Origin: Serratia sp. Ag1
GTDB lineage: Bacteria > Pseudomonadota > Gammaproteobacteria > Enterobacterales > Enterobacteriaceae
DNA length: 64,000 bases
Direction of reading: 5' to 3'
Assembly (NCBI RefSeq): GCF_000743355.1
Contig: NZ_JQEI01000030.1
Span: 1 to 64,000 of the forward strand
Shown: positions 31,304 to 40,575 of the stretch, piece by piece
How the letters are laid out: the number at the start of each line of letters is the position of its first letter
Numbering within the stretch: the first letter of the stretch is position 1
The notes under the pieces: model-generated
Told to the model about the DNA's origin: nothing
Databases searched by the model: none
Seen by the model: only the letters and a program-made list of their open reading frames with translations
Made by a program: the position numbers and the translations under genes

Positions 31304-32863
31304 ATGACAGTGATTGGTCCAAAATCAACCGGCGCAGAACCGGTCCGGCTCAATACCCCCGTTTTTTTCGCCTCAGGTCTGGTCATCCTTTTACTGGGCC
31401 TGTTAATCACCCTGTTCCCTTCCAGCAGCCAGAAATGGCTTCACGATGCCCAAATATGGGTATCCGATGTCTTTGGCTGGTATTACATGCTGCTGATGAT
31501 AGTTTGCATGGTGTTTGTCTTTTGGCTGGCGCTGTCGCGCTTCGGGTTCATCAAGTTAGGGGGCGCGGACGAAGCGCCGCTGTTCAGCTATCCATCCTGG
31601 ATCGCCATGCTGTTTTCGGCTGGGATTGGTATCGCGCTGGTTTATTACGGCGCTTATGAACCGCTGGATCACTTTCTGCAACCACCGGAAGGCATTGGCG
31701 GGACACCAGAAGCGGCGCGTAAGGCGATGGCTATCACCTTTTTGCATTGGGGGCTGCACGGTTGGTCGCTCTATGCGTTGATCGCCACCGCACTGGCCTA
31801 TTTCGCCTATTGCCGTGGCTTGCCGCTGGCGCTGCGTTCCGCGCTCTACCCAATGTTTGGGGAACGCATCCATGGCTGGATTGGTCACCTGGTCGATAGC
31901 TTTGGTATTCTGGTCACCGTGATTTCGATGGTGACCAATCTGGGGATCGGTGCCCTGTTGGTCAACTCGGGTCTGAACTATCTTTTCGCCGTTCCGCAGA
32001 CGTCATCGGTATTACTCGTCTTGATCGTCGTAATGATGATAGTGGCTACGCTTGCCGCCGTGACCGGCGTTGAGAAAGGTATTGCGATGCTGTCGAATAT
32101 CAACGTCGGTTTTCTCTGCCTGCTGCTGCTGTTTGTGTTTTTAACCGGCCCGACGCTCAACCTGCTCAATGGGATGCTGCAAAATACCGGGGATTACCTG
32201 ACCTCGATTATCGGCAAAAGTTTTGATGTTTACCTTTATGGCAAAGCACGCGCATGGCAAGGCAGTTGGACGCTGTTCTATTGGGCCTGGTGGGTTGCCT
32301 GGGCGCCTTTTGTGGGGATGTTTATCGCCCGCATCTCCAAAGGCCGCACCATTCGTGAACTGATCTTCGGCGTGATGTTAATCCCGTTGGGTTTTACCCT
32401 GGCGTGGCTGTCGATCTTCGGTAATACCGCGATCAATCTGGTATTGGAACTCAGCAATAGCCTGCTTGGCACGGTAGCGCTGGCCGATCCGCCGATGGCG
32501 GTGTTTAAGCTGCTTGAATATTTGCCTTACCCGCCAATCACCGCCGGTTTCACCATTCTCATCAGTTTCCTGCTGTTCCTGACTCCGGTGGATTCAGGCA
32601 CGCTGATGATCGCCAATCTTTCCAGTAAAGGCGGAACCAACAACGATGACGCGCCAGCCTGGCTGAGGATCTTCTGGGCGGCAGTGACAACGCTAGTGTG
32701 TGCTGGCCTGCTTTATGCGGGCAGCTTCAGCGCCATGCAAACTGCGGTAGTACTCTGCGGGCTGCCGTTTTCGGTGGTGATCGTGCTGTATATCATTAAT
32801 TTATATAAGGCGTTGCACCTGACGGAACTCAATACGGTTAAAACAGAAAACCTCAATCTGTAA
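31304..32863 (+). CDS. betT: BCCT-family choline transporter (BetT-like, short form)
   Basis: 519-residue carrier of the betaine/choline/carnitine family with 12 predicted membrane helices. The family region is around WTLFYWAWWVAWAPFVGMFIARISKG (helix 8, aromatic substrate box). FSAGIGIALVYYGAYEPLDHF corresponds to the glycine stretch of helix 3. E. coli BetT is 677 residues with a long cytoplasmic tail; here the protein ends shortly after the last helix. Choline as substrate is inferred from the bet operon next door. Shared operator suggests repression by BetI. Confidence 0.88.
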   Translation: MTVIGPKSTGAEPVRLNTPVFFASGLVILLLGLLITLFPSSSQKWLHDAQIWVSDVFGWYYMLLMIVCMVFVFWLALSRFGFIKLGGADEAPLFSYPSWIAMLFSAGIGIALVYYGAYEPLDHFLQPPEGIGGTPEAARKAMAITFLHWGLHGWSLYALIATALAYFAYCRGLPLALRSALYPMFGERIHGWIGHLVDSFGILVTVISMVTNLGIGALLVNSGLNYLFAVPQTSSVLLVLIVVMMIVATLAAVTGVEKGIAMLSNINVGFLCLLLLFVFLTGPTLNLLNGMLQNTGDYLTSIIGKSFDVYLYGKARAWQGSWTLFYWAWWVAWAPFVGMFIARISKGRTIRELIFGVMLIPLGFTLAWLSIFGNTAINLVLELSNSLLGTVALADPPMAVFKLLEYLPYPPITAGFTILISFLLFLTPVDSGTLMIANLSSKGGTNNDDAPAWLRIFWAAVTTLVCAGLLYAGSFSAMQTAVVLCGLPFSVVIVLYIINLYKALHLTELNTVKTENLNL

Positions 32864-32868
32864 CAATC

Positions 32869-32914
32869 GGCAACGCTGCCGATGTTAGCCATAACGGGCG
32901 GAGCACTTCCGCCC
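32869..32914. terminator. Paired hairpins between betT and modC
   Basis: CGGCA-acgc-TGCCG (32869-32882) and GGGCGGA-gcact-TCCGCCC (32896-32914) lie between two convergent genes. They can serve as terminators in both directions; T-runs are weak. Confidence 0.6.
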
Positions 32915-32920
32915 TTGTAT

Positions 32921-33988
32921 TCAGTTCCCCTCGCGGCTGATCGAAACGCTCTTGATTTGCGCATACAGCCACAGCCCCGTTTTAATCAGCAACTCATCAC
33001 GTGCCCAAGGGGTAATGCGAGCCCACAGCACGTTTTCCCCCACCGCTAACTTCACTTCCACCTGCCCATCAACCTCCAGACACTCCACTACCTTTGCTGG
33101 CAGAATATTACGAATGCTGCTGTTGAGCGGCGGCTGTAGTACCAGCGACACATCGGTGGCGTTAATGCGGATGCGCAATTGGGTGCCGACAGGCGCAGCA
33201 ATCGCGCCCACCCACAGACGTCGATCGCCCAGGGCCAGCGCTGTCATGGCGTACTGCTGATGATGCTCAATCACGCTGACGCGCAATACGCTGCTCTGAT
33301 CTTCACGCTGTAGCCAAGGGCGCAGCGCGCTGCTGGCCCAAACTTCTTCCAGCCCGCCCAATGCACGTACCTGGCCGTTATCCAGCACCAGCACTTGCTC
33401 CGCCAGCCGCAGGATCTCCTCCATGCTATGGCTGACGTAAAGGATTGGGATATTGACGTCCTGCGCCAACCGCTCCAGGTAAGGCAGCAGTTCACGCTTG
33501 CGTGGCAGATCGAGCGAGGCCAAGGGTTCATCCATCAGCAACAGTTCCGGCGCAGTGAGCAACGCGCGGCCAATGGCTACGCGCTGTTTTTCGCCGCCAG
33601 AAAGCGTTAACGGCAAGCGGTTAAGCAACGGCGCTATCCCCAGCAGCTCCACAATACTGTCAAATTGATCACGCATGCTGGCTGCCATGCCGTACTGCAA
33701 GTTACCGCGCACGCGGTAATGCGGGAACAGGCGCGCATCCTGAAAAACGTAACCCACACGGCGCTTTTCCGGCGGCAGGCAAATACCGCTGGCGGTATCC
33801 ACCAGCGTGCGGCCATTGAGCGCAATGCGCCCCTGTTGCAAACGCGTCAGGCCGCTAATGGCATTGATCAAAGAAGTTTTACCTGCGCCGGAAAGCCCGA
33901 AGATCGCGGTAATCCCCTGCGCAGGCAGGTTGGCCTGCACATTGAGGTTAAGATCGCCAAGCTGCTGGGAAAAATCCAGTTCTAACAT
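32921..33988 (-). CDS. modC: Molybdate ABC transporter ATPase ModC
   Basis: 355 residues (E. coli 352). N-terminal ABC domain with Walker A GLSGAGKT, signature [11 protein letters not shown] and Walker [14 protein letters not shown]-terminal molybdate-binding MOP/DiMop domain from about 290 ([21 protein letters not shown]). It energises molybdate uptake and may be inhibited by bound oxyanion through the MOP domain. Starts one base after the modB stop. Confidence 0.96.
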   Translation of the reverse strand: MLELDFSQQLGDLNLNVQANLPAQGITAIFGLSGAGKTSLINAISGLTRLQQGRIALNGRTLVDTASGICLPPEKRRVGYVFQDARLFPHYRVRGNLQYGMAASMRDQFDSIVELLGIAPLLNRLPLTLSGGEKQRVAIGRALLTAPELLLMDEPLASLDLPRKRELLPYLERLAQDVNIPILYVSHSMEEILRLAEQVLVLDNGQVRALGGLEEVWASSALRPWLQREDQSSVLRVSVIEHHQQYAMTALALGDRRLWVGAIAAPVGTQLRIRINATDVSLVLQPPLNSSIRNILPAKVVECLEVDGQVEVKLAVGENVLWARITPWARDELLIKTGLWLYAQIKSVSISREGN

Positions 33989-34678
33989 CTATAACCCCAT
34001 GCGCCTGCGGCCCCAACGGGCCAGCCATTCAGAAACCAGCAACGCCGCCAGCGCCAGCACAATGGCAATCACGCACAAACGCGCAGCGGCGGCCTCGGCT
34101 CCAGGGGTTTCTATCAGGGTATACATTGCCAGCGGGATGGTGCGGGTTTCGCCGGGAATATTGGAAACGAAAGTGATCGTTGCGCCAAACTCGCCCAAAG
34201 AACGGGCAAACGCCAATACCACGCCCACGATAATCCCGGGTAACGAAAGCGGTAAAGTGATGGTGAAAAACACCCGCCACGGATTAGCCCCCAACGTGCG
34301 GGCCGCCTGTTCCAAACGCGTATCCACCGCCTCTAGCGCCAGCCGGATGGCCCGCACCATCAGCGGGAAAGCCACCACCGCCGAAGCCAAGGCCGCACCA
34401 CGCCAACTGAAGCTAAAACTGAAACCAAACCAGTCATACAACCGTTCACCGATAAAACCGCGTCGGCCCATGGCGATCAGCAAGAGATAACCCACCACCA
34501 CTGGCGGCAAAACCAGCGGCAGGTGAATCATGCTGTCCAGCAAAGATTTACCGGGGAAATGGCAACGCACCAGGATCCAGGCCATCAGAATACCCAGCGG
34601 TAAACTGCAGATCACCGCCAGGCTGGAGACTTTCAGGCTTAGCTCAACGGCTTGCCATTCATACTCGCTGAGTATCAT
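33989..34678 (-). CDS. modB: Molybdate ABC transporter permease ModB
   Basis: 229-residue inner-membrane permease (E. coli 229) with five hydrophobic segments. The EAA loop EAVDTRLEQAARTLGANPWRVF docks onto ModC. Overlaps modA by 4 nt. Confidence 0.96.
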   Translation of the reverse strand: MILSEYEWQAVELSLKVSSLAVICSLPLGILMAWILVRCHFPGKSLLDSMIHLPLVLPPVVVGYLLLIAMGRRGFIGERLYDWFGFSFSFSWRGAALASAVVAFPLMVRAIRLALEAVDTRLEQAARTLGANPWRVFFTITLPLSLPGIIVGVVLAFARSLGEFGATITFVSNIPGETRTIPLAMYTLIETPGAEAAAARLCVIAIVLALAALLVSEWLARWGRRRMGL

Positions 34679-35448
34679 TTACGTGGGGTGAATCCATAAC
34701 GTTGGAAAATAGCAGCCGCTTCCGGGCCTTGCAGATAGCGGTAGAAAGCGCTGACGCTTGGGTTTTGACGATCCTTGACTATCGCCATCGGGTATTCAAC
34801 CGGTTTATGGCTGCTTGCCGGAAAGGTACCGACCACTTTCACCTTCTCACTGGCTACCGCATCCGAAGCGTAAACAATCCCCAATGGCGCTTCTTCACGC
34901 TCCACCAGTGCCATTGCACTGCGCACGTTGTTGGCTCGCGCCAGCTTGGGTTCTAAAACCGCCCAAGCCCCCAGATTCTGCAACGCTTCTTTGGCGTACA
35001 GCCCCGCCGGAACATGATCCGGGTCCCCCACGGCCAAGCGGCCACCATTGAGTAAGCTGGCCCAATCGGTGGTTTTGCTGATGTCGATGTGACCTTGCCT
35101 GGTTGCTTTGGCGGCGATCAGCACCAGTTCATTACCCAGCAGAGTATAGCGGGTGTCTTGCACCATCTGCTGCTTATCGATCAGGTAGTCCATCCACTGC
35201 TGATCGGCAGAGATAAACAGATCCGCCGGAGCCCCCTGTTCAATCTGGCGCGCCAGGGTTGATGAAGAAGCAAAAGAAGCCACCACCTGCACGTCTTTAC
35301 CATGCTGATATTGGGTAGCGATCTCCTCAAGCGCGTTAGTCAACGAAGCGGCAGCAAAAACGGTGACTTTTTCTGCCGCCGAAGCCTGTGCGGCTAAGCC
35401 GAAAAGCAATGCTATACCGCCAATCCATGTGGGCCATCGTGGTTTCAT
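34675..35448 (-). CDS. modA: Molybdate-binding periplasmic protein ModA
   Basis: 257 residues (E. coli 257). A Sec signal peptide ends around ASA/AEKVTVF (residues 22-25). The mature part begins with VTVFAAASLTNALEEIA, which carries the oxyanion-contacting serine, and includes SFASSSTLARQIEQGAPAD. Captures molybdate or tungstate for ModBC. First gene of modABC, behind a ModE site. Confidence 0.96.
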   Translation of the reverse strand: MKPRWPTWIGGIALLFGLAAQASAAEKVTVFAAASLTNALEEIATQYQHGKDVQVVASFASSSTLARQIEQGAPADLFISADQQWMDYLIDKQQMVQDTRYTLLGNELVLIAAKATRQGHIDISKTTDWASLLNGGRLAVGDPDHVPAGLYAKEALQNLGAWAVLEPKLARANNVRSAMALVEREEAPLGIVYASDAVASEKVKVVGTFPASSHKPVEYPMAIVKDRQNPSVSAFYRYLQGPEAAAIFQRYGFTPRK

Positions 35449-35479
35449 TATTTTCTCCGGGGAAGATCGATTGAGATTC

Positions 35480-35503
35480 CGCTATATAAAAAATGATATA
35501 ACG
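35480..35503 (-). promoter_or_regulatory. ModE-molybdate operator of modABC
   Basis: CGCTATAT-aaaaaatg-ATATAACG, an 8-8-8 near-perfect inverted repeat of the ModE type, 32 bp upstream of the modA start. Molybdate-loaded ModE should repress modABC here; modE itself lies 400 bp away. Confidence 0.85.
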
Positions 35504-35555
35504 CAATACGGAATCTTGTCATGCGGTTTATCGGCAAACTGAGAGGTAACTTGAG

Positions 35556-35587
35556 AAACACCCGCTGATAGCCACCAGCGGGTGTTT
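35556..35587 (-). terminator. Terminator of acrZ
   Basis: AAACACCCGCTG-atagcca-CCAGCGGGTGTTT, strong stem, 11 bp past the acrZ stop on the minus strand and upstream of the modA promoter. Confidence 0.75.
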
Positions 35588-35597
35588 GGGATAGGGA

Positions 35598-35741
35598 TTA
35601 ACTGCGTTTTTCGTTGGTGTGGCCGATTTTCGAGAAGACGTTAAAGACTTCTGCCAAGGCATAAATCAGACCAAGGATAATAGCCATCACAACGGGCACC
35701 ATGACCACGGCAAACACCAGACTTTTCAATAATTCAAACAT
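35598..35741 (-). CDS. acrZ: AcrAB-TolC accessory small protein AcrZ
   Basis: 47-residue inner-membrane protein below the usual ORF size cut-off. It starts [20 protein letters not shown] and continues [20 protein letters not shown], nearly identical to E. coli AcrZ (YbhT) over the whole membrane helix; the hydrophilic C-terminal tail differs. AcrZ binds AcrB and widens its drug range. An AGAGAG ribosome-binding site precedes the ATG. The place between modA and modE is conserved with E. coli. Confidence 0.95.
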   Translation of the reverse strand: MFELLKSLVFAVVMVPVVMAIILGLIYALAEVFNVFSKIGHTNEKRS

Positions 35742-35920
35742 AGTAGTCTCTCTTTACTGCTTATTTAAACGGCTGCGCAGGTTTCACTGTAAACCAAAAA
35801 GCAGACAAAAGCCGCGTTATTTTAAAGGATGCAGAGAATTTGGCCTCTGCGAAACGTGCGCATTTGGCGCTTCTGGCCAAATCAGCGACAATGACTTTTT
35901 AGCCGTTGATGGAAGCTATC

Positions 35921-36712
35921 ATGCAGGCAGAAATCCTCCTCACCTTAAAACTGCAGCAAAAACTCTTCGCCGATCCGCGCCGCATTGCGCTGCTTAAGCA
36001 GATCGAGCATACCGGTTCGATCAGCCAAGGGGCCAAGCTGGCAGGCATCAGCTATAAAAGCGCCTGGGATGCCATCAATGACATGAATCAGTTAGCGGAA
36101 CAGACGGTAGTCGAGCGCGCAACCGGCGGTAAAGGCGGCGGCGGAGCGCAGGTGACCCCCTATGGCCAGCGGCTGATCCAGCTTTACGATCTGCTGGGCC
36201 AGATCCAGCAAAAAGCTTTCGATGTGCTACAACAGGATAATCTACCGCTCGATAGCCTGTTAGCCGCGATCGCCCGTTTCTCCTTGCAAACCAGCGCCCG
36301 TAACCAGTTTTTCGGTACCGTGATTGAACGCGATCGCCAACAGGTACAGCAACACATCAGCCTGTTGCTGGCCGATGGGCAAACCCGGCTGATCGCCGCC
36401 GTTACTCAGCAAAGTGCCGAGCGGTTGCAGCTTGCCCCGGGTAAAGAGGTGTTGGCCTTGATTAAAGCGCCTTGGGTCAAACTCAATACCGATCCGGCAC
36501 TGAATGGGCTGGCCGACAATGTGCTGGAGGGGCGAGTGGCCAGCATTCAACCGGGCAGTGAACACAGCGAAGTACTGGTGACGCTGAAAGGGGGTGAAAC
36601 GCTGTGCGCCACTCTGCCTAATCAAGAACTGGCGCAGTTGAAGCTCAGCGCAGGCTCAGCGGTGCATGCACTGTTCAATGCTGACCGGGTGATTGTGGCT
36701 ACGTTGTGTTAA
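35921..36712 (+). CDS. modE: Molybdate-responsive transcriptional regulator ModE
   Basis: 263 residues (E. coli 262). Winged HTH at the N-terminus (SISQGAKLAGISYKSAWDAI, DNA-reading helix), then GGKGGGGA and a linker, and tandem MOP molybdate-binding domains (SARNQFFGTV onward, ending RVIVATLC). I start at 35921 (MQAEILLTLKL) behind GGAAG; TTG/ATG codons further upstream are less likely. Represses modABC and activates Mo-enzyme and moa genes. Confidence 0.96.
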   Translation: MQAEILLTLKLQQKLFADPRRIALLKQIEHTGSISQGAKLAGISYKSAWDAINDMNQLAEQTVVERATGGKGGGGAQVTPYGQRLIQLYDLLGQIQQKAFDVLQQDNLPLDSLLAAIARFSLQTSARNQFFGTVIERDRQQVQQHISLLLADGQTRLIAAVTQQSAERLQLAPGKEVLALIKAPWVKLNTDPALNGLADNVLEGRVASIQPGSEHSEVLVTLKGGETLCATLPNQELAQLKLSAGSAVHALFNADRVIVATLC

Positions 36713-36779
36713 ACGCAACATGATGTTGCAGTATTGTCGATTGACATCTTTTCCCCATACGCCTATTTCTAAAGCAAAT

Positions 36780-36906
36780 ATACCCGTCATACTTCAAGTT
36801 GCTTGGGTGTTGGCTGCTCACCGTCGCCCCAGTCACATAGTCAGCTATGCTCCTGGGGTCTCCGTTGCTGGCCGCCTACAAGCAACTCGAATTATTTTGG
36901 GTATGA
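36780..36906. repeat. Full copy of the ~125-bp dispersed repeat
   Basis: Starts ATACCCGTCATACTTCAAGT and ends with AAGCAACTCGAATTATTTTG plus GGTAT; the ends are imperfect inverted repeats (TTCAAGTTGC versus GCAACTCGAA). The centre holds GACCCCAGGAGC-like complementary segments that fold. The right end recurs at 2698-2731. It lies between modE and modF, whose transcript would include it. Confidence 0.75.
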
Positions 36907-36927
36907 TTGCATAACAAGGAATAAATG

Positions 36928-38400
36928 ATGTCGTTGTTGCACATTTCGCAAGGTTCATTTCGTTTAAGCGACACCCGCACCCTGCAACTGGATCAACTGG
37001 AGATTAAATCCGGTGACAGTTGGGCGTTTGTCGGTGCCAATGGCAGTGGGAAATCAGCTCTGGCACGTGCATTGGCGGGGGAGTTAATACTACTGAAAGG
37101 CGAGCGCCACAGCGATTTTCACCGCGTGGTACGGATTTCGTTTGAGCAATTGCAAAAGCTGGTCAGCGATGAATGGCAACGCAACAATACCGACCTGCTC
37201 AGCCCCGACGAAGATGATACTGGCCGAACGACAGCCGAAATCATTCAGGAAGATGTGCAGGATCCTGCCCGTTGCCAACAATTAGCCGCACAATTTGGCA
37301 TTACTGCTCTGCTTTCTCGCCGCTTCAAGTATCTGTCTACTGGCGAAACGCGTAAGGCTCTGTTATGTCAGGCCCTGATGCCGCAACCGGATTTGTTGAT
37401 TCTTGATGAACCGTTTGATGGCTTGGACGTCAATTCACGGGCTCAACTCGCCGCGTTGCTGGAAACCCTTTCGCAACAAGGTTATACGCTGGTGCTGGTG
37501 TTGAATCGTTTTGATGAGATCCCGGATTTTATTCAGCAGGTGGGCGTGTTGGCAGATTGTACCCTCACCAGCCAGGGGCGACGTGAACAGGTGATGGCCG
37601 AAGCGTTGGTCGCTCAACTGGCACATAGCGAGAATCTTAACGGGCTGACGCTGCCAGAAACCGAAGATCCGCTGAATAAAACCACGCTACCGACCGATCA
37701 ACCGTTAATCGTGTTGCGCAATGGTGTGGTGAGCTATAACGATCGCCCCATTCTTAACCAACTCAGTTGGCAGGTAAACCCCGGTGAGCACTGGCAGATC
37801 GTCGGCCCGAACGGTGCAGGTAAATCCACTCTGCTCAGCCTGATTACTGGCGATCATCCGCAGGGTTACAGCAACGATCTGACGCTGTTTGGCCGCCGAC
37901 GCGGTAGCGGTGAAACCATCTGGGACATCAAGCGCCATATCGGTTACGTCAGCAGCAGCCTGCATCTGGATTACCGCATCAGTTCCAACGTGCGTAACGT
38001 GATCCTGTCCGGTTTCTTCGATTCGATCGGTATCTATCAGGCGGTCTCCGATCGCCAGCAGAAACTGACCACCCAATGGCTGGCTCTGCTTGGGCTTGGC
38101 GGGGAACAAGGTGATGCCCCTTTCCACAGTCTCTCTTGGGGCCAACAGCGGCTGGCGCTGATCGCCCGCGCACTGGTCAAGCACCCGGCGTTGCTGATCC
38201 TTGATGAACCTTTGCAGGGGCTGGATCCGCTGAACCGCCAACTGGTGCGGCGTTTTATCGATGTGCTGATTGAGCAAGGCGCGACCCAACTGCTGTTTGT
38301 CTCACACCATGCGGAAGATGCCCCACAGTGTATTACTCACCGTCTGACGTTTGTCCCAGAAGGTGACGGTTATCGCTATCAGTACGACAATTTAGCGTAG
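36928..38400 (+). CDS. modF: ABC ATPase ModF (PhrA-type, tandem NBD)
   Basis: 490 residues (E. coli 490) with two complete ABC domains and no membrane part. NBD1: Walker A GANGSGKSAL, signature LSTGETRKA, Walker B LLILDEPFDGLD. NBD2: [37 protein letters not shown]. In E. coli it is co-transcribed with modE; its role in molybdate metabolism is unclear. ATG 36928 has better spacing from AAGGA than the adjacent ATG at 36925. A 215-bp spacer with a repeat separates it from modE. Confidence 0.93.
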   Translation: MSLLHISQGSFRLSDTRTLQLDQLEIKSGDSWAFVGANGSGKSALARALAGELILLKGERHSDFHRVVRISFEQLQKLVSDEWQRNNTDLLSPDEDDTGRTTAEIIQEDVQDPARCQQLAAQFGITALLSRRFKYLSTGETRKALLCQALMPQPDLLILDEPFDGLDVNSRAQLAALLETLSQQGYTLVLVLNRFDEIPDFIQQVGVLADCTLTSQGRREQVMAEALVAQLAHSENLNGLTLPETEDPLNKTTLPTDQPLIVLRNGVVSYNDRPILNQLSWQVNPGEHWQIVGPNGAGKSTLLSLITGDHPQGYSNDLTLFGRRRGSGETIWDIKRHIGYVSSSLHLDYRISSNVRNVILSGFFDSIGIYQAVSDRQQKLTTQWLALLGLGGEQGDAPFHSLSWGQQRLALIARALVKHPALLILDEPLQGLDPLNRQLVRRFIDVLIEQGATQLLFVSHHAEDAPQCITHRLTFVPEGDGYRYQYDNLA

Positions 38401-38991
38401 ATTCCCTGGGAGGGATGTCTCTCGTTCACATTTTGAGGTTTGTTGTGGGATGGGTGTTTATTTCGGTCGCTACACTTTTTGTGTTTATTCACTAACGTGG
38501 TGAACGCGACCGAGTTGGGGGCTCAAGAGCCAGCCCCCAACACCCCGGCCCTTGCCATATCAGGCGGTGGGCTTCGCCCACTTCCCTCACTCCGCCACCG
38601 CGCATTAAGGCCGGCTACGACAGGCGTCCCTGCCTGTCTCGCCTGAACGCGCCGTCCGTGGCGCGTTCGCCTATGCGCTGTGTCTCCGTTCGGCGCCTTC
38701 AATGGCCTCAACACCCGTGCTCATCTCACCGACAATAAGCGTGGGCAGAGTACAGACAGGACCTCACCTTGGGCCCAGCAATTGTCGTTCAGTGTAGGTT
38801 CATGAGATTGTATGCTGTTTACGGCAATTCCCATTACACCTGGCTGATATAGGCAAGTACGTTGTGTATAAGAGGCAGCACCTGTGAGCGCGCGCCCTCA
38901 CCCAATGACATATTCGGCAACACTTCCCCGCAACACATCACACTTAGCCTTTTATCATATGAGGTAGGCAAAACCATTTTCTGGAGAGGGT
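38401..38991. other. Intergenic region modF to isochorismatase-like gene, hairpin-rich
   Basis: 591 bp where E. coli has galE. A nested hairpin region is at 38462-38541: TTCGGTCGC and GCGACCGA pair around a spacer, followed by GTTGGGGGCT-N8-AGCCCCCAAC (38514-38541). Then come GACAGGC-gtccct-GCCTGTC (38619-38638) and AACGCGCC-gtccgt-GGCGCGTT (38646-38667). Frames of 60-70 codons here on both strands are not recognisable proteins. The remainder (38670-38990) shows nothing clear. Confidence 0.5.
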
Positions 38992-39564
38992 ATGTCTGCC
39001 GCACTGATTATTATTGACCTGATTGAAGACCTGGCAGGCCCGAAAGGGCGAGCTAACCATTGCCATGAACAGTTGGTGGCGCAAGATATCGTCGCCCACA
39101 CCAATGCGGCTGCCGCTTACGCGCGGGTACGCAAAATTCCGGTCATCTGGGTGCGCGTCGGCTTCGCCGACGATTATCATGATATTCCCCCCCATTCCCC
39201 ACTCTTCAACCACCTTAAACACATCGGAGCATTGCGCTTAAGTAACGGGGGCTGCCACTGGCTGAAAGGGCTGGAGGTAAAACCAGAGGATTTACAGTTC
39301 GAAAAAAAAGCAATTTCGGCCTTTGCCGGTAACAATTTGTTAGCCTGGTTACAGCAGCACCGCTGCCATCATTTGCTGCTCGGCGGTATCAGTACGTTGC
39401 TGGCGATCGAGAGCACCGCACGGCAGGCGCATGATGCCGGTTTCCAAGTCACGGTCTTACAGGATCTCTGCACCGCACCAACGGAAGAGATCCACCAGCA
39501 AAGCCTGGAAACGCTGCAAAACCTTGGCCGCGTCATACGCTCACAAGCCTGGATGCAGGGATAA
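38992..39564 (+). CDS. Isochorismatase-like hydrolase family protein lacking the catalytic Cys
   Basis: 190-residue alpha/beta protein of the isochorismatase/cysteine hydrolase family. The N-terminal Asp (D9 in LIIIDLIED) and a Lys (K105/K106 before AISAF) of the usual Asp-Lys-Cys triad are there. The cysteine position, usually in STDVCVESTAR, reads STLLAIESTAR: Ala138 replaces Cys. Classical cysteine-hydrolase chemistry is therefore unlikely, though true isochorismatases also lack this Cys. GGAGAGGG gives a good ribosome-binding site. Substrate unknown; neighbours do not help. Confidence 0.8.
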   Translation: MSAALIIIDLIEDLAGPKGRANHCHEQLVAQDIVAHTNAAAAYARVRKIPVIWVRVGFADDYHDIPPHSPLFNHLKHIGALRLSNGGCHWLKGLEVKPEDLQFEKKAISAFAGNNLLAWLQQHRCHHLLLGGISTLLAIESTARQAHDAGFQVTVLQDLCTAPTEEIHQQSLETLQNLGRVIRSQAWMQG

Positions 39565-39753
39565 CAACCTGTTGATGCCCTGCCGCCACGGTAGGGCTAA
39601 CGCGGGCATTTACCACATTTTTCATCACTGCTTTGACCATTGCGCTAATTTCCCTGTGCTACTATCCCATTCAGCACTCATTTCACAAGTCACTAACAAG
39701 CTGACCCTTTTGTATCGGGTACAGCGTGTTTACTCTATACAGGAATCACGATT

Positions 39754-40575
39754 ATGTGGGGCGTACTTTCGGCTTCATTGTTTTTCTTACCCTTTAATCG
39801 GCTGTTTGCCGGGATCCTGTTAGCCGCTGCGGCAGCAATGGGAGTCTACCATCAGATCCTGACGCCACTGGGCCTGGCTTACTTGGTACCGATCGCCATG
39901 GCGATTTGGCTGCGCCAGCAATACCGCCAGCAGCGAGCCGCCGCACTCATTCTGGAAATCTTTCTGGTTGCCAGCTCTCTGGCGCTGTTTTGTCACCTGA
40001 TTCCGGGCTTCAATAACCCATTGATGGTGGTACAAGAAAAAACCGGGCCATTGAGTTCCCCCTATTCCCTGTATTACAACTTCGACAAAGCCTTGGTGCC
40101 CTTCCTGCTGTTTGCCTGCCTGCCAACGCTATTCAACGCTGGCAAAACCGAGCAGCAGGTAGGCATTAGCGCTTGGGTGCTGCTGGTGTTAGCCGTTCCA
40201 GCCTTGCTGTTGCTGGCCGTAGCACTTGGTGGCCTGAAGATTGAACTGTATATGCCGACGTGGATCCTGGCGTTTATGATGGCCAATCTGTTCTTTGTTT
40301 CTCTGGCTGAGGAAGCCCTGTTCCGTGGTTATCTGCAACAGCGCATCCGCCAGTGGTTAGGTGCTTACCCTGCGTTAGTCATCACGGCATTGCTGTTTGG
40401 CGCTGCGCATTTTGCCGGTGGGATGCTGATGGTGATATTTGCTACGCTGGCCGGGGTGATTTATGGCTTGGCCTGGATGTGGAGTCGTCGTCTGTGGGTG
40501 CCGGTTGTTTTCCACTTTGGCCTTAATCTGACCCATTTATTGTTCTTCACCTATCCCGTGTATCAGCATCCGTAA
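39754..40575 (+). CDS. CPBP family intramembrane metalloprotease
   Basis: 273-residue membrane protein with about eight hydrophobic segments. The CPBP (Abi/CAAX-like) motifs are complete: EEALFRGYL with E186, E187 and R191; FGAAHFAGG with H219; and HFGLN with H254 and N258. These ligate zinc and form the glutamate-activated site. Substrate not predictable; bacterial relatives act in bacteriocin self-immunity or membrane protein processing. It lies between the isochorismatase-like gene (189 bp gap) and the gal promoter, apparently on its own. Confidence 0.85.
   Translation: MWGVLSASLFFLPFNRLFAGILLAAAAAMGVYHQILTPLGLAYLVPIAMAIWLRQQYRQQRAAALILEIFLVASSLALFCHLIPGFNNPLMVVQEKTGPLSSPYSLYYNFDKALVPFLLFACLPTLFNAGKTEQQVGISAWVLLVLAVPALLLLAVALGGLKIELYMPTWILAFMMANLFFVSLAEEALFRGYLQQRIRQWLGAYPALVITALLFGAAHFAGGMLMVIFATLAGVIYGLAWMWSRRLWVPVVFHFGLNLTHLLFFTYPVYQHP

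Noticed and set aside
38440-38646. Short frames in the modF-isochorismatase spacer, possibly a phage-type small protein
   Set aside because: They run across strong hairpins and I could not match them to any family with confidence.
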